A stretch of DNA of 64,000 nt from DASUAL01 sp035763805 (lineage in GTDB: Bacteria; Gemmatimonadota; Gemmatimonadetes; Gemmatimonadales; GWC2-71-9), in the NCBI GenBank assembly GCA_035763805.1, contig DASUAL010000092.1, positions 1 through 64,000 of the forward strand, given 5' to 3'. Positions 15,841 to 24,621 of the stretch are shown here, in pieces; position 1 is the first letter of the stretch; each line of letters opens with the position of its first letter. The translations under genes and the position numbers were made by a program. The notes below the pieces were generated by a model, which saw only the letters and a program-made list of their open reading frames with translations, searched no databases and was not told the origin of the DNA.

Positions 15841-17268
15841 ATGTCGCGCGAGCTCGCTGACCTTCCCGCCTCCGATCTCGCCCGGCTCGTCCGGGCCCGT
15901 GACGTGTCACCGGTCGAAGTCGTGCAGGCATGCCTGGATCGCGTGGAGCGGCACAACCCAGCAGTCAATGCCGTGGTCACGCTCAACCCGCGCGCGCTGG
16001 ACGACGCCCGCGAACTCGAGCGCCGGCTGGCGCGCGGCGAGAATCCCGGATCACTCTGCGGCCTGCCCGTGGGCATCAAGGACGTCACGCCGGTCGCCGG
16101 GCTGCGCACCACGTACGGCTCACCGCTCTACAAGGACCACCTCCCCGCCGAGGATGCGCTGGTGGTCCGGCGGCTGCGCGCGGCGGGCGCGGTGATCCTC
16201 GGCAAGACCAACTGTCCCGAGTTCGCGGCGGGAGGCAACACGTTCAACGAGGTGTTCGGGCCGACGCGGAATCCATGGGACCTGACGAAGAGCGCCGGCG
16301 GCTCGACGGGCGGGGGTGCGGCCGGGCTCGCCACTGGAATGATCGCCCTCGCCGAGGGAACCGACCTGGGCGGCTCGCTCCGGATCCCGGCGTCGTTCTG
16401 CGGGGTCGTGGGACTCCGGCCGTCGGTGGGCCTCGTCCCCACGCATCCGGCCGACTGGGTGTGGGACACGCTCCAGGTCACGGGTCCGGTCGCGCGAACG
16501 GCTGAAGACGTCGCCCTCATGCTCGAGGCCGTTGCGGGACCGAGCCCGTACGCGCCGCTGTGCCAGCCCACCGCAGGCCGCGAGTTCGCCGACGCGGTGC
16601 GGGCTGGCGCGCCGACGGGGCGACGGCTCGCCTACTGCGCCGACATCGCGGGGATCGGCATCGACGCGCGCCTCGAGCGCGTATGCCGCGACGCCGTCCG
16701 CGCGCTGGAGCAGGCCGGGGCGACGGTGGAGGTCGTCGACTTCGACCTCTCGTTCGCCCGTCCGGCGTTCCTGGCGCTCCGCGGCCTGTGGTTCCTCGCC
16801 TGGATGCACTCCCGGCTCGACAGGCTCGATCGGTTCGGCACGAACGTCGCGAACAACGTGCGGGCGGGGCTGGCCACGACGGCGCCCCAACTCGCCGACG
16901 CCGAAGCCGCCCGCAGCGAGGTGTGGCACCGGTTCCGTGAGTTCTTCGAGCACTTCGACCACCTGCTCACGCCCTGCATGGCGGTTCCGCCTTTCCCGGT
17001 CGAGCAGAACTATCCCGAGACGATCGCCGGCCAGCCGATGCAGACCTACGTGGACTGGATCGCGCCGACCTTCGTCCTCAGTCTCGCAGGGTTGCCGGTG
17101 GCATCGGTGCCGTGCGGCCTGGACCCGGACGGGCTGCCGGTGGGGCTCCAGATCGTCGGGAGGGCACAGAAGGAGGAGGCGGTGCTCACGCTCGCGCGCG
17201 CCGTGCAGGACCTCCGGCCGCTCGGCCCGTGCCCGCTCACCGCACGGGAATCCAGTAGCTCACCTTGA
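15841..17268 (+). CDS. Amidase-signature family amidohydrolase
   Basis: A 475-residue amidase with the complete Ser-cisSer-Lys triad: Lys in PVGIKDVTP near residue 80, the cis-Ser in SAGGSTGGGAAGLATG near residue 156 and the nucleophile in DLGGSLRIPAS near residue 180. It hydrolyses an amide or ureido group. It follows the cyclase by about 100 nt on the same strand and probably cleaves the ring-opened product. Relatives include GatA, aryl amidases and ureidomalonase-like enzymes; the sequence does not decide between them. The 3' end overlaps the convergent DUF5916 gene by 32 nt. Confidence 0.9.
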   Translation: MSRELADLPASDLARLVRARDVSPVEVVQACLDRVERHNPAVNAVVTLNPRALDDARELERRLARGENPGSLCGLPVGIKDVTPVAGLRTTYGSPLYKDHLPAEDALVVRRLRAAGAVILGKTNCPEFAAGGNTFNEVFGPTRNPWDLTKSAGGSTGGGAAGLATGMIALAEGTDLGGSLRIPASFCGVVGLRPSVGLVPTHPADWVWDTLQVTGPVARTAEDVALMLEAVAGPSPYAPLCQPTAGREFADAVRAGAPTGRRLAYCADIAGIGIDARLERVCRDAVRALEQAGATVEVVDFDLSFARPAFLALRGLWFLAWMHSRLDRLDRFGTNVANNVRAGLATTAPQLADAEAARSEVWHRFREFFEHFDHLLTPCMAVPPFPVEQNYPETIAGQPMQTYVDWIAPTFVLSLAGLPVASVPCGLDPDGLPVGLQIVGRAQKEEAVLTLARAVQDLRPLGPCPLTARESSSSP

Positions 17269-19852
17269 GCACCACGAAGTGGTCCCCCGGCGCTCCGAAC
17301 GCGTCCCACAGCCCGTCCGGCCCCACGTCGCCCACAGGGATGCCGCGCCGTAACCGGCTCTGCTGCCACACCAGGAACAGCGTGCTGCCGGGCTGCCACT
17401 CCCAGCGCAGCACGACGTTGCTCCGCAGCGACCGCACGTCGAAGTCGGGCACGTCGAAGCTGAACTCGCTCGGGCCGTCCGTGACCGCGTAGGTCGTATC
17501 GCCGTTCCGGGTGATCGTGGTGCCAGCCGTGCCGTAGGTGCGAAGGTCGAAGCCCTTGGCGGCCACGAGCTCCCCGAAATCGCGGTAGCGCCCGCTCGAG
17601 GCGAAGGGCTCGACGTACCCTTCGAGCGTGAGATCGGGCTGGATGGCGTAACTCAGCCGGAGCTGCGCCACGACCTCGCTCTGCTCGATGTAGGAAAAGA
17701 TGTAGCGCCCGCCGAACGTGGCGGCACCGCCGCCCCCGCGCGTGTCGACGTACTGGCGCGACGCAACGCGCCGCAGGTAGCGCGGCGTGAGCGATAGCTC
17801 CCACTGCGTTCCCGGCCGGGCCGACAGGCTGCCGTTGGTGCCGACGAACCACCCGTCCAGCTCGTCCCGGCCGCCGGTCACCCGCACGAACCACTGGGTC
17901 CGAGCGCCGCGTTGGTTCGCGAGCAATACGTCGAATTCCCATCCGCTCGCCGCCCGCATCAGCGGCCCGCCGCGTGTAAGGTCGTCGCTCAACGACCGCG
18001 GGTACAGGTCGAGCTCGAATTCGGTGCGCCAGAAGTTCTTGAACGTGGCGCTGCCGAACGGGCCGAACGCCGCGAAGTTCCGCACTCCGCCGAAGTTCCA
18101 GAGAGCGGACTGAAACACGCCGAGCGACCAGTTGTGGAACAAGCGCCCCGGCCGCGTGCGGCGGTAGCGGATATTCGAGGAGAACGCCCGGTCGTCCGCC
18201 GTGCCGAGGGACCCGATGTCGTTGAGCTCGAGCCCCGGCGACTCGTGAGTGTAGTCGATGTCCCACAGCCAGTTCCCCCCCAGCTTGCTGTGGTTGATCC
18301 CGGCCGTGATCCCGGAGAGCCTGGTGCGCCGCGGATTGAGGTCGACGTAGTCGGCGTCCGGGCGCTGGAAGTAGCGACGCGCTGAGCGCTGCTGCGTGAG
18401 GATCGCGCGCGGATCGCCCGAGACGGCGCTGAACCCCAGGTACGCGCTCGCGTCGTACCTGCCGCCCGCCCACCGAAGCCGGCCGTCGACGAGCCCCGTG
18501 TAGGCGCGACGCGCCACCACCGCGGCAAGCGGGGCACTTGCGTCCAGGTCCCGCTCGACCACGGTGAACGCCCCGGCGAGCGTCGACCGATCGCGGCCGA
18601 GCTCCTGTCGCGCCGTCACGATTCCATACGCCGTGAGCGGCGCCACCTCGGCGGTCCCGTACGACGCGGTCGCGGTGTCATAGATCGCCACCCTTTCCCG
18701 TGCGGTCACGGCAGAAAGCGCGCCGAGCGACAGTCCTGAAGGCAGCCGCCCGGTCACCTTGGCGGCACCCAGAATGGTCGTGCTGGTACGCGACTCCGCG
18801 TAGTCGCCGCCGGCGGTGCCGGGGGGCGGCGCACCGATGCGGCGCGAGTAGAACGTCCCGCGGCCGCCGAACAGGTCGGCGCCCTCGATGAAGAACGGCC
18901 GCCGCTCCTCGAAGAACGTCTCGAAAGCGGTGAGATTCACCTCGGCAGGATCAGCCTCCACCTGCCCGAAGTCCGGATTGAACGTCGCTTCGAGCGTGAG
19001 GTTCGGGCCGAGGCCCATCTTCACGTCGCCCCCCGCTCGCAGCGTCGCGTCGTAGCGCTCGGAGAACGGGTCGGCGGGATCGAGCGCGCCCACCCGGGTC
19101 GCGTTGGCCGCGAGGTACGGGGCGAGCTCGAGGCGGCGCGCCGGCGGAATCTGGCCGATTCCCTCCAGCCGGCCCATGCGCGACGACCAGCCCGTCTCGT
19201 TTCGGCGCACCAGGCTCCAGAAGGCTTCCTCGTTTCGGGCGGGGACGCGACGTACGAGGTTCACGCCCCACACCTGCTCCGTAGCGGGGTTGTAGCGGAG
19301 CTGGGTGAAGGGGATGCGCATCTCCGCCGTCCAGCCGAGCGAGTCGACCGTGGTCTTCGCCTCCCACACCGGATCGAATGAGTAGTCCCGCGCGTCCTCG
19401 AAGTCCGAGGGATGGAAATAGTCCGTGCGGACGCCGCCCGGTGTAACCGCGAAGCTATAGGCAGTGCGACGGTCGGCGCGGGTGTCGAGCGACACGACGA
19501 GTTGCTCCGACGGGATCTCCCGATCGCGCCGCGCCACCAGGGTGCGCACGGCGGCCGGGGTGTCGCTGTACATCCGCGCACCGATGTAGAGTGCGTCCTC
19601 GGCATAGAGGAACCGCACCTCGGTGCGCTCGGGCGCGGGCGCGCCCTCGGTGGGCTCGCGCAGCACGAAGTCGGCGGCTGGCTCTGGAGAGGCCCACACC
19701 GGCTCCTCCAGCCGGCCGTCCACGTGGGGGGCACGGCCCGCGACCCGCTCCGCGACGACGCGCCGGGTGGCGGTGGCGCCGTCCTGGGCCTGCGCGACCG
19801 CGGGCTTCGAGACGAGCAGCGCGACAGGCACGAGTGGCCAACGACGATACAT
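17237..19852 (-). CDS. DUF5916 outer-membrane protein with CBM9-like domain
   Basis: This 871-residue exported protein starts with a signal peptide (ending near AVAQAQ). A CBM9-like beta-sandwich follows at about 35-230 (HVDGRLEEPVW, SLDTRADRRTAYSFAV, AEMRIPFTQLRY). The rest is a long DUF5916 region that resembles an outer-membrane beta barrel and ends in aromatic strand residues (VLKVSYWIPVR). NPDFGQVEADPAEVNLTAFE and FFEERRPFFIEGADLF are the DUF5916 core. Such proteins are abundant in Gemmatimonadota and Bacteroidota; no function is established. ATG 19852 follows GGAGGAG at a good distance. Confidence 0.85.
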   Translation of the reverse strand: MYRRWPLVPVALLVSKPAVAQAQDGATATRRVVAERVAGRAPHVDGRLEEPVWASPEPAADFVLREPTEGAPAPERTEVRFLYAEDALYIGARMYSDTPAAVRTLVARRDREIPSEQLVVSLDTRADRRTAYSFAVTPGGVRTDYFHPSDFEDARDYSFDPVWEAKTTVDSLGWTAEMRIPFTQLRYNPATEQVWGVNLVRRVPARNEEAFWSLVRRNETGWSSRMGRLEGIGQIPPARRLELAPYLAANATRVGALDPADPFSERYDATLRAGGDVKMGLGPNLTLEATFNPDFGQVEADPAEVNLTAFETFFEERRPFFIEGADLFGGRGTFYSRRIGAPPPGTAGGDYAESRTSTTILGAAKVTGRLPSGLSLGALSAVTARERVAIYDTATASYGTAEVAPLTAYGIVTARQELGRDRSTLAGAFTVVERDLDASAPLAAVVARRAYTGLVDGRLRWAGGRYDASAYLGFSAVSGDPRAILTQQRSARRYFQRPDADYVDLNPRRTRLSGITAGINHSKLGGNWLWDIDYTHESPGLELNDIGSLGTADDRAFSSNIRYRRTRPGRLFHNWSLGVFQSALWNFGGVRNFAAFGPFGSATFKNFWRTEFELDLYPRSLSDDLTRGGPLMRAASGWEFDVLLANQRGARTQWFVRVTGGRDELDGWFVGTNGSLSARPGTQWELSLTPRYLRRVASRQYVDTRGGGGAATFGGRYIFSYIEQSEVVAQLRLSYAIQPDLTLEGYVEPFASSGRYRDFGELVAAKGFDLRTYGTAGTTITRNGDTTYAVTDGPSEFSFDVPDFDVRSLRSNVVLRWEWQPGSTLFLVWQQSRLRRGIPVGDVGPDGLWDAFGAPGDHFVVLKVSYWIPVR

Positions 19853-19901
19853 GCCGAGGCTCCTCCGTTGCGCTCGACGGCGAAGCGGGGTGTCTGGCCG
19901 G

Positions 19902-22688
19902 CTAGGTGCGACCGAGTCTCACGAGCGCCGACGCCGCCGCATCGCGGACACCGACGTGCACGTCGCCGAGGGCGCGGCGCAGGGCAGGAATGGCCGCCGG
20001 ATCGCCGATGCGCTCGAGGCTTTCTGCTGCCGCGACCCGTACGTGCCACCGCGCGTCGAGCAGGAGACGGGCCAGCTCAGCGGTCGATTGCCGGTCGGCC
20101 AGAGTACCGATGCCGTAGGCCGCATGCGCGCGCACGCGCCAGTGAGAATCGCGCAGCGCCTCGCGCAGGGGTACCGCGGCACGCTGATCCTCCGTGACCT
20201 CGAGCGCCCACGCGGCGTAGGCGCGGACGCGCCGGTCCTCGTCGCCCAGCGCGGCGACGAGCGGCGCCACCACCGCGCCTCGCTCCATGCGTGACAGCGC
20301 CCATGTGGCACGGTCCCGCACCAGGTCGGCGTCGTGGAGCGGCTCGTGACCAAGCGCGGCGGCGAGCCGCCGTACCGCCGGACCGTCGGGTCCATCGGCG
20401 AAGCGCTCCGCGTTGACCCGCGCGCGCGAGATGTCCTGGGCCGTGACGGGGAGCCGCTCCGCGCGCGGAGAGTCATCCGGATCGGAGGGGCCCGAGTCCA
20501 CGCTGTCGGGATCGACGTTGCCGGGATCGAGGTTGCCAGGATCGTAGTTTGGGTTGGGATTCGGGCCCGGCTCGAAATGGTCGCGCCAGCGGGCGAGCGA
20601 TTCCAGCGCCTTGCCCCGGACAGCTGATTGGGGATGCTCGCGTGCGATCCGCTCGAGCACCGGCCCGGCTTCGGGAAGATTCGCCTCGGCGATCGTCTCG
20701 ACGGCCTCCAGCTGCACGCGCTGGTCGGACCCATTGGACGCGATGCCCACGAGCTTGTCGAGCACGTCGGGCCGGCGGAAGCCCCCGAGCGCCTCGACGG
20801 CCTCGAGCCGCGCCTGGATCGACGGCGCGCGGCGGATGATCTCCTCGAGCACTGCGACGGCGTCCTCAGCGCCGGTCTCGCCCAGGGCCTCGGCCGCCTC
20901 GGCGCGCACCCTGTCGGAGCGGTCCTCGAACGCCGCGCGGCGGAGCCGCGCGAGTACGCTGGCGGATGGGTGCCGGGCGAGCCCCTCGGCAGCCGCCCCC
21001 CGGACATCGGCGCCGTCGCCTCCCTCGAGGACATCGAGCAGGATGGGCACGACACGCTCGCGGTCGTGGTGGATGGCGACGAGATCGATCAGCGTCTTGC
21101 GCAGCGCGAGGTTACTCGTCTCGCGCCGCAGCGACTCGAGGAACGCGATGCTCGCCGCGTCGTCGCCCGGGCCGAGGCAGTAGATCGTCAAGCCCCCGAG
21201 CTCCACTTCCAGCGCCGGACTCCTGCCGGCGATGCGGACGAGGGACACGCTTCCGGCTGCCGCGGCCCGAACCCTGGCCAGGACGACGACGTCGCGATCG
21301 GTCGACGGGTCGTCCGGATGCCAGGTCGGCTCGAACAGCAACTGCCCGAGCGTAGGCAGCGCGCCGACATCCCTCCGCGCGTCACTATCCGTCGCATAGC
21401 GGTGCCGCGCCGGGAGGACGGACTCCAACACGTATGCAACCCAGTACTCTCGCTCGCCGTGGCGCCTGCCCTCGGCGAGCGCCCAAGCGTAGCGCCGATC
21501 GAAGGGTTGCGACGGGTCCGGGTGGCGCCGGACTTGCACCGGGCTCTGAGCCGGCCCGACATCGCGAGCACTGCGGGCCGACGGAGATGGAGCGGTTGGA
21601 GGCGATGCGCCCCCGTGCTGCGACACCACGGGCGCGGCGCCAAGCACTAGGACCACGAGCCCCACCGCGACCGCGGAACGGGTGCGCGGACCCGCTACAA
21701 CCCCATCGAGGCCGCCGGCGAGCAGCCGCTCGACGCGCTTCAGAAGCGGCGAGCCGCCCTCGGCCATGGCCAGCGTAGCGTGCCGCACGGGCTCCGCGTC
21801 CGGCGTGACCCATGACGCCACGGCGGCGAGGCAGCGCGCCAGCCCGATGGCCGATCCGGTCTGGCGCACGGCCCAGTCGTCACACAAATGCTCGGCCGCC
21901 TCGCGCAGCCGCCGCCGCGCCAGCTGGTTCAAGGGCTGGAAGAAGAACACGGCCTCAAGCACCCCGGCGACGAGCTGCCACAGTGGGTCGTGCCGCGCGA
22001 GATGGGCCAGCTCGTGCGCGAGCGCGGCCCGCTGCTCGTCCGGCGCGAGGGTCCCCAGCAGCCGGTCCGGCACGCAGATCTCGGACGTACCCAGGGCGAG
22101 CGGCGTCGAGCAGCGCGGCGTGGACGAGAGACGCACCGGGCGCCATAATCCCGCGTTCCGGCGGAGCCGCGTGAGGATCGCAAGTACCCGCTCGTCCCTG
22201 ACGTCGCGACGATCGCGGAGCAGGCGGTGAAGGCGCAGCTGCCGGCGGGCCACCCTCACGAGCAGTCCACCGGCCCCGGCGCCCCACATGGCGAGCAGCA
22301 GGGACGGCCAGGGCCACGGCGTCCCAGCGTGCCGCTCTGCGTAGCCGCGGTTGCGTTGCGTTAGGATCGCCGGTCTGTCCTGCGACTCGAACGGCGTTCC
22401 CCGCTCGATCTCGAGCCCGCGCAGCACCGCCGTGGGCACGGTCGCAGGCTCGCCTGTGACGGGGGTCGCGCTCTTCGCCACCCCAAGCTCCACGCGGCCG
22501 ACGAGGGGCCGGATTCCAAGGTTGAGCTGGAGCGTCGTCGTAACGAACCCGCCAAGGAGGGCGGCTTTCCAGAGGGTGTCCCGCCAGGCGTCGCGCTTGA
22601 CCGCAAGTGCGGTCCCGAGCGCCACCGCCCCGAGGAGGACCGTGCTGTGGAGGGCGTAGGTCGCGAGCCAGGCGTGGATCGGAGTCAC
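19902..22688 (-). CDS. BlaR1-type M56 metallopeptidase fused to HEAT repeats
   Basis: Residues 1-330 are an integral-membrane M56 peptidase: helices at the N-terminus and near 125-145, the zinc motif H225-E-L-A-H229, and the downstream AAEHLCDDWAV acidic motif. BlaR1 proteases cleave the partner repressor BlaI on sensing a signal. BlaR1's penicillin-binding sensor is absent. About 550 residues follow with HEAT-like repeats (EDAVAVLEEIIRRAPSIQARLEAVEAL and several like it), in two blocks split by an Asn/Pro/Asp-rich linker (NPNPNYDPGNLDPGN). The HEAT part may sense a protein ligand outside the membrane. GTG 22688 overlaps the repressor stop by 4 nt, so the two are coupled. Confidence 0.88.
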   Translation of the reverse strand: MTPIHAWLATYALHSTVLLGAVALGTALAVKRDAWRDTLWKAALLGGFVTTTLQLNLGIRPLVGRVELGVAKSATPVTGEPATVPTAVLRGLEIERGTPFESQDRPAILTQRNRGYAERHAGTPWPWPSLLLAMWGAGAGGLLVRVARRQLRLHRLLRDRRDVRDERVLAILTRLRRNAGLWRPVRLSSTPRCSTPLALGTSEICVPDRLLGTLAPDEQRAALAHELAHLARHDPLWQLVAGVLEAVFFFQPLNQLARRRLREAAEHLCDDWAVRQTGSAIGLARCLAAVASWVTPDAEPVRHATLAMAEGGSPLLKRVERLLAGGLDGVVAGPRTRSAVAVGLVVLVLGAAPVVSQHGGASPPTAPSPSARSARDVGPAQSPVQVRRHPDPSQPFDRRYAWALAEGRRHGEREYWVAYVLESVLPARHRYATDSDARRDVGALPTLGQLLFEPTWHPDDPSTDRDVVVLARVRAAAAGSVSLVRIAGRSPALEVELGGLTIYCLGPGDDAASIAFLESLRRETSNLALRKTLIDLVAIHHDRERVVPILLDVLEGGDGADVRGAAAEGLARHPSASVLARLRRAAFEDRSDRVRAEAAEALGETGAEDAVAVLEEIIRRAPSIQARLEAVEALGGFRRPDVLDKLVGIASNGSDQRVQLEAVETIAEANLPEAGPVLERIAREHPQSAVRGKALESLARWRDHFEPGPNPNPNYDPGNLDPGNVDPDSVDSGPSDPDDSPRAERLPVTAQDISRARVNAERFADGPDGPAVRRLAAALGHEPLHDADLVRDRATWALSRMERGAVVAPLVAALGDEDRRVRAYAAWALEVTEDQRAAVPLREALRDSHWRVRAHAAYGIGTLADRQSTAELARLLLDARWHVRVAAAESLERIGDPAAIPALRRALGDVHVGVRDAAASALVRLGRT

Positions 22689-23080
22689 GCCTTCTTCCCG
22701 CGGAGCTCGCGCTCCCTCGCCTCGATGAGAGCCTTCACGCGCGCCAGGTCGTCGCGGTTCACGTCACGGGCGGTGAGCAGGTGGCTGACGAGGGCGGCGA
22801 CATCGCCGTCGAACAGGTCGTCCGCCAGCATCGTGAGCCCCTGCACCATCGTCTGCCGGACTTCGGGCTCCGTGATGACGGCGCGGTACACGTACTGCCG
22901 GCCTGCAACGCGGTGGGTGACGAGCCCTTTCTTCTCCAGACGGCTGAGCAGCGTCGCGACGGTGGATTGTGCGAGTCGCCGGTCGAGACCCTTCAGGACC
23001 TCTTGTACCGTTGCCTCGCCCTGGGCCCAGAGCACTTGCATGAGGGCTAACTGGAGCGCCGTGAGCGCATGGTCGGCCAT
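22685..23080 (-). CDS. BlaI/MecI-family transcriptional repressor
   Basis: A 131-residue winged-helix repressor. ALTALQLALMQVLWAQGEATVQEVL is the first part of the fold, STVATLLSRLEKKGLVTHRVAGRQYVYRA holds the recognition helix and wing, and the C-terminal helices dimerise. The frame stays open to an ATG at 23155, but that start lies upstream of the predicted transcription start and inside the operator. ATG 23080 (MADHALT) is therefore chosen, with GGGGG as a weak ribosome site. It is predicted to repress itself and the M56 gene until the peptidase cleaves it. Confidence 0.88.
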   Translation of the reverse strand: MADHALTALQLALMQVLWAQGEATVQEVLKGLDRRLAQSTVATLLSRLEKKGLVTHRVAGRQYVYRAVITEPEVRQTMVQGLTMLADDLFDGDVAALVSHLLTARDVNRDDLARVKALIEARERELRGKKA

Positions 23081-23133
23081 CCATACCCCCGTTGGACGGG
23101 CGGGACTGCTGCGAGGTTGCGTTCGACTAAGTT

Positions 23134-23172
23134 CTACATCTGTAGTATTACTCATGTAGAGATGAGTGTCAA
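23134..23172 (-). promoter_or_regulatory. Promoter with BlaI-type operators for blaI-M56
   Basis: On the minus strand TTGACA (23167-23172) and AATACT (23144-23149) are 17 bp apart, a good sigma-70 pair. CTACATCTGTAG at 23134-23145 is a perfect 12-bp palindrome containing TACA-N2-TGTA, the BlaI/MecI/CopY core, and overlaps the expected transcription start. A second palindrome, CTCAT-N6-ATGAG (23151-23166), fills the spacer. The layout fits autorepression by BlaI. The divergent gene at 23206 may share this control. Confidence 0.75.
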
Positions 23173-23192
23173 GACGCGGCGTGTTTCACCGG

Positions 23193-23198
23193 TATATT
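23193..23198 (+). promoter_or_regulatory. Possible -10 box of a leaderless transcript
   Basis: TATATT ends 7 nt before ATG 23206 of the DUF4399 lipoprotein. If used as a -10 box, transcription would start at or next to the start codon and give leaderless mRNA. No ribosome site is seen, which agrees. The -35 region is poor. Confidence 0.35.
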
Positions 23199-23205
23199 GT
23201 GCCGC

Positions 23206-23622
23206 ATGCCTTTCAGGGTCGCTCTCCTGCGTTTCGTCCCTCTCGCCCTCTTCATCGCCAGCTGCACCAAGAAGCTCTCACCCCAGGTCCGGATCGTGCA
23301 CCCCGGTGACGGCGACACCCTCACGGCGACGGAGATCCAGGTCGTGTTGCAGGCCCAGGGAGTCGAGATCGTCCCGGCCACTGAAAATCGACCGGGCACG
23401 GGCCATCATCACCTGCTTCTCGACGTCGACGTAACCCCGCTCGACGAGAAGATCCCTCAGGGAGTGACGGGCATTATCCATCTGGGCCGGGGCCAAAGCG
23501 ACTTCACCTTCACCGACCTGGCTCCAGGCGAGCACCGGCTGATCGCGGTCGTGGCCGATGGCGACCACGTCCCCCTGAAGCCGCCGGTTGTGGACACGGT
23601 CCGGTTCGTGGTAAGGCGGTAG
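23206..23622 (+). CDS. DUF4399-type lipoprotein
   Basis: This 138-residue protein begins with a lipoprotein signal peptide (LALFIASC, with Cys near residue 21). The body matches DUF4399, a small beta-rich exported domain: VRIVHPGDGDTLTATEIQV, the histidine triplet in GTGHHHLLLDVD, IIHLGRGQSDFTF, and LAPGEHRLIAVVADGDHVPL. The HHH motif suggests metal binding, but no activity is known to me. ATG 23206 is preferred over the in-frame TTG at 23197. It is divergent from blaI, so its expression may respond to the same repressor. Confidence 0.78.
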   Translation: MPFRVALLRFVPLALFIASCTKKLSPQVRIVHPGDGDTLTATEIQVVLQAQGVEIVPATENRPGTGHHHLLLDVDVTPLDEKIPQGVTGIIHLGRGQSDFTFTDLAPGEHRLIAVVADGDHVPLKPPVVDTVRFVVRR

Positions 23623-23694
23623 TCAGCACGCAACCGCGCAAACGTCTTAACTAACAGCTCCACAATAGCTTACGCATGATCGGCCACCGAGGTC

Positions 23695-23703
23695 TGCTAT
23701 ATT
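23695..23703 (+). promoter_or_regulatory. Extended -10 promoter for the C39-fold gene
   Basis: TGCTATATT is an extended -10 element (TG-N-TATATT). The expected transcription start is near 23710. This puts ATG 23676 upstream of the transcript and favours ATG 23745 as the start of the downstream gene. Confidence 0.4.
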
Positions 23704-23744
23704 GGGGCAGCCCCCGCTCGGGCGACCTCCAACCGGAATCCGAC

Positions 23745-24614
23745 ATGGGTATCTACGGCCAGCCCAACTCCTGGACGTGCGGTCCGTTCGCACTCAAGCA
23801 CGCCCTGCTTGCGTTCGGCGTGTTCGCGCGCGAGGACGACCTGGCGCGCGTCGCCGGCAGCACGGAGCAGCACGGGACGGACGAGCCAGGCCTGCGGCGC
23901 GCGGCGCGCGCGCACGGCGTGGAGCTCCGAGTGCAGCGAGAGCTGGAACCTCGGGCGGCGGACCGCGAGCTCAGGGCGTGGCTCGACCGGGGGATGCCCG
24001 TGTTGCTCTGTCTCGATCAGTGGGAGCACTGGGTGACCGCAGTAGCGATGGACGGGGAGCACGTCATCCTGTTCGACTCGAAGTACGACGCGCCGCTCCG
24101 AGCCGAGCCATGGGAGCCGGTCCTGACTCGGCTGGCCTGTCGCCGCCGCTACCTCCGCGGGGTCTGGACCAGGACGCTGTACGACCTCCACCCCGTCGTC
24201 CCGCGAGGCGGCGCCGGGTCCCGGCTGGCGCTCACCGCCACACGCGCACGGCACCTGCTACGCGAGGAGAACGCGCCGCTGGCTCAGCGCTGGGACGAAT
24301 ACGCCCGGGCGCTGCTCCCGCTCTCAAGCGCGCCCGAAACGGGGGCCCAACGCGGGCTCGACCTCGAGGGCGTCATCGAGGCGCGGCGCACCGTGATCCT
24401 CGACCTCGCAGCCGGCGGCGCGGGCGACGGGCTCCGGACCCGGGCGGCGCGCGCTGTGGACGGCATGGCGTTCGTCGCCGGGATGTACCGGGTGGCCCTC
24501 CGTCCCGAGCTCGAGGCCGAGGCGGTGGCGCGGCTCGCGGGGATAGCGGCCGAGCTGGCTGTCTTTGAGGCCACTGCGCCGGCTAGGGCGCAGGCGGCCG
24601 CGGTTGCGGCGTGA
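23745..24614 (+). CDS. C39/papain-fold cysteine peptidase-like protein
   Basis: A 289-residue protein. Residues 1-150 resemble the C39-like papain fold: Cys in QPNSWTCGPFALKHALLAFG, His in WEHWVTAVAMDG and Asp in VILFDSKYD form the expected Cys-His-Asp triad. The remaining half is alpha-helical and unassigned. There is no signal peptide or ABC exporter nearby, so it is not a bacteriocin-processing transporter; it may be a cytosolic peptidase or amide hydrolase. The start is ATG 23745 because the promoter-like element lies between it and the earlier ATG 23676. It ends 7 nt from a convergent TPR gene. Confidence 0.6.
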   Translation: MGIYGQPNSWTCGPFALKHALLAFGVFAREDDLARVAGSTEQHGTDEPGLRRAARAHGVELRVQRELEPRAADRELRAWLDRGMPVLLCLDQWEHWVTAVAMDGEHVILFDSKYDAPLRAEPWEPVLTRLACRRRYLRGVWTRTLYDLHPVVPRGGAGSRLALTATRARHLLREENAPLAQRWDEYARALLPLSSAPETGAQRGLDLEGVIEARRTVILDLAAGGAGDGLRTRAARAVDGMAFVAGMYRVALRPELEAEAVARLAGIAAELAVFEATAPARAQAAAVAA

Positions 24615-24621
24615 AGTTCTC

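Noticed and set aside
22685..23155. Longer BlaI start at 23155
   Set aside because: That codon lies upstream of the predicted transcription start and within the operator palindromes; the family starts at MADHALT.
23745..24614. Bacteriocin-processing peptidase
   Set aside because: The C39 fold alone is present, with no ABC transporter domain, leader peptide or precursor gene nearby.
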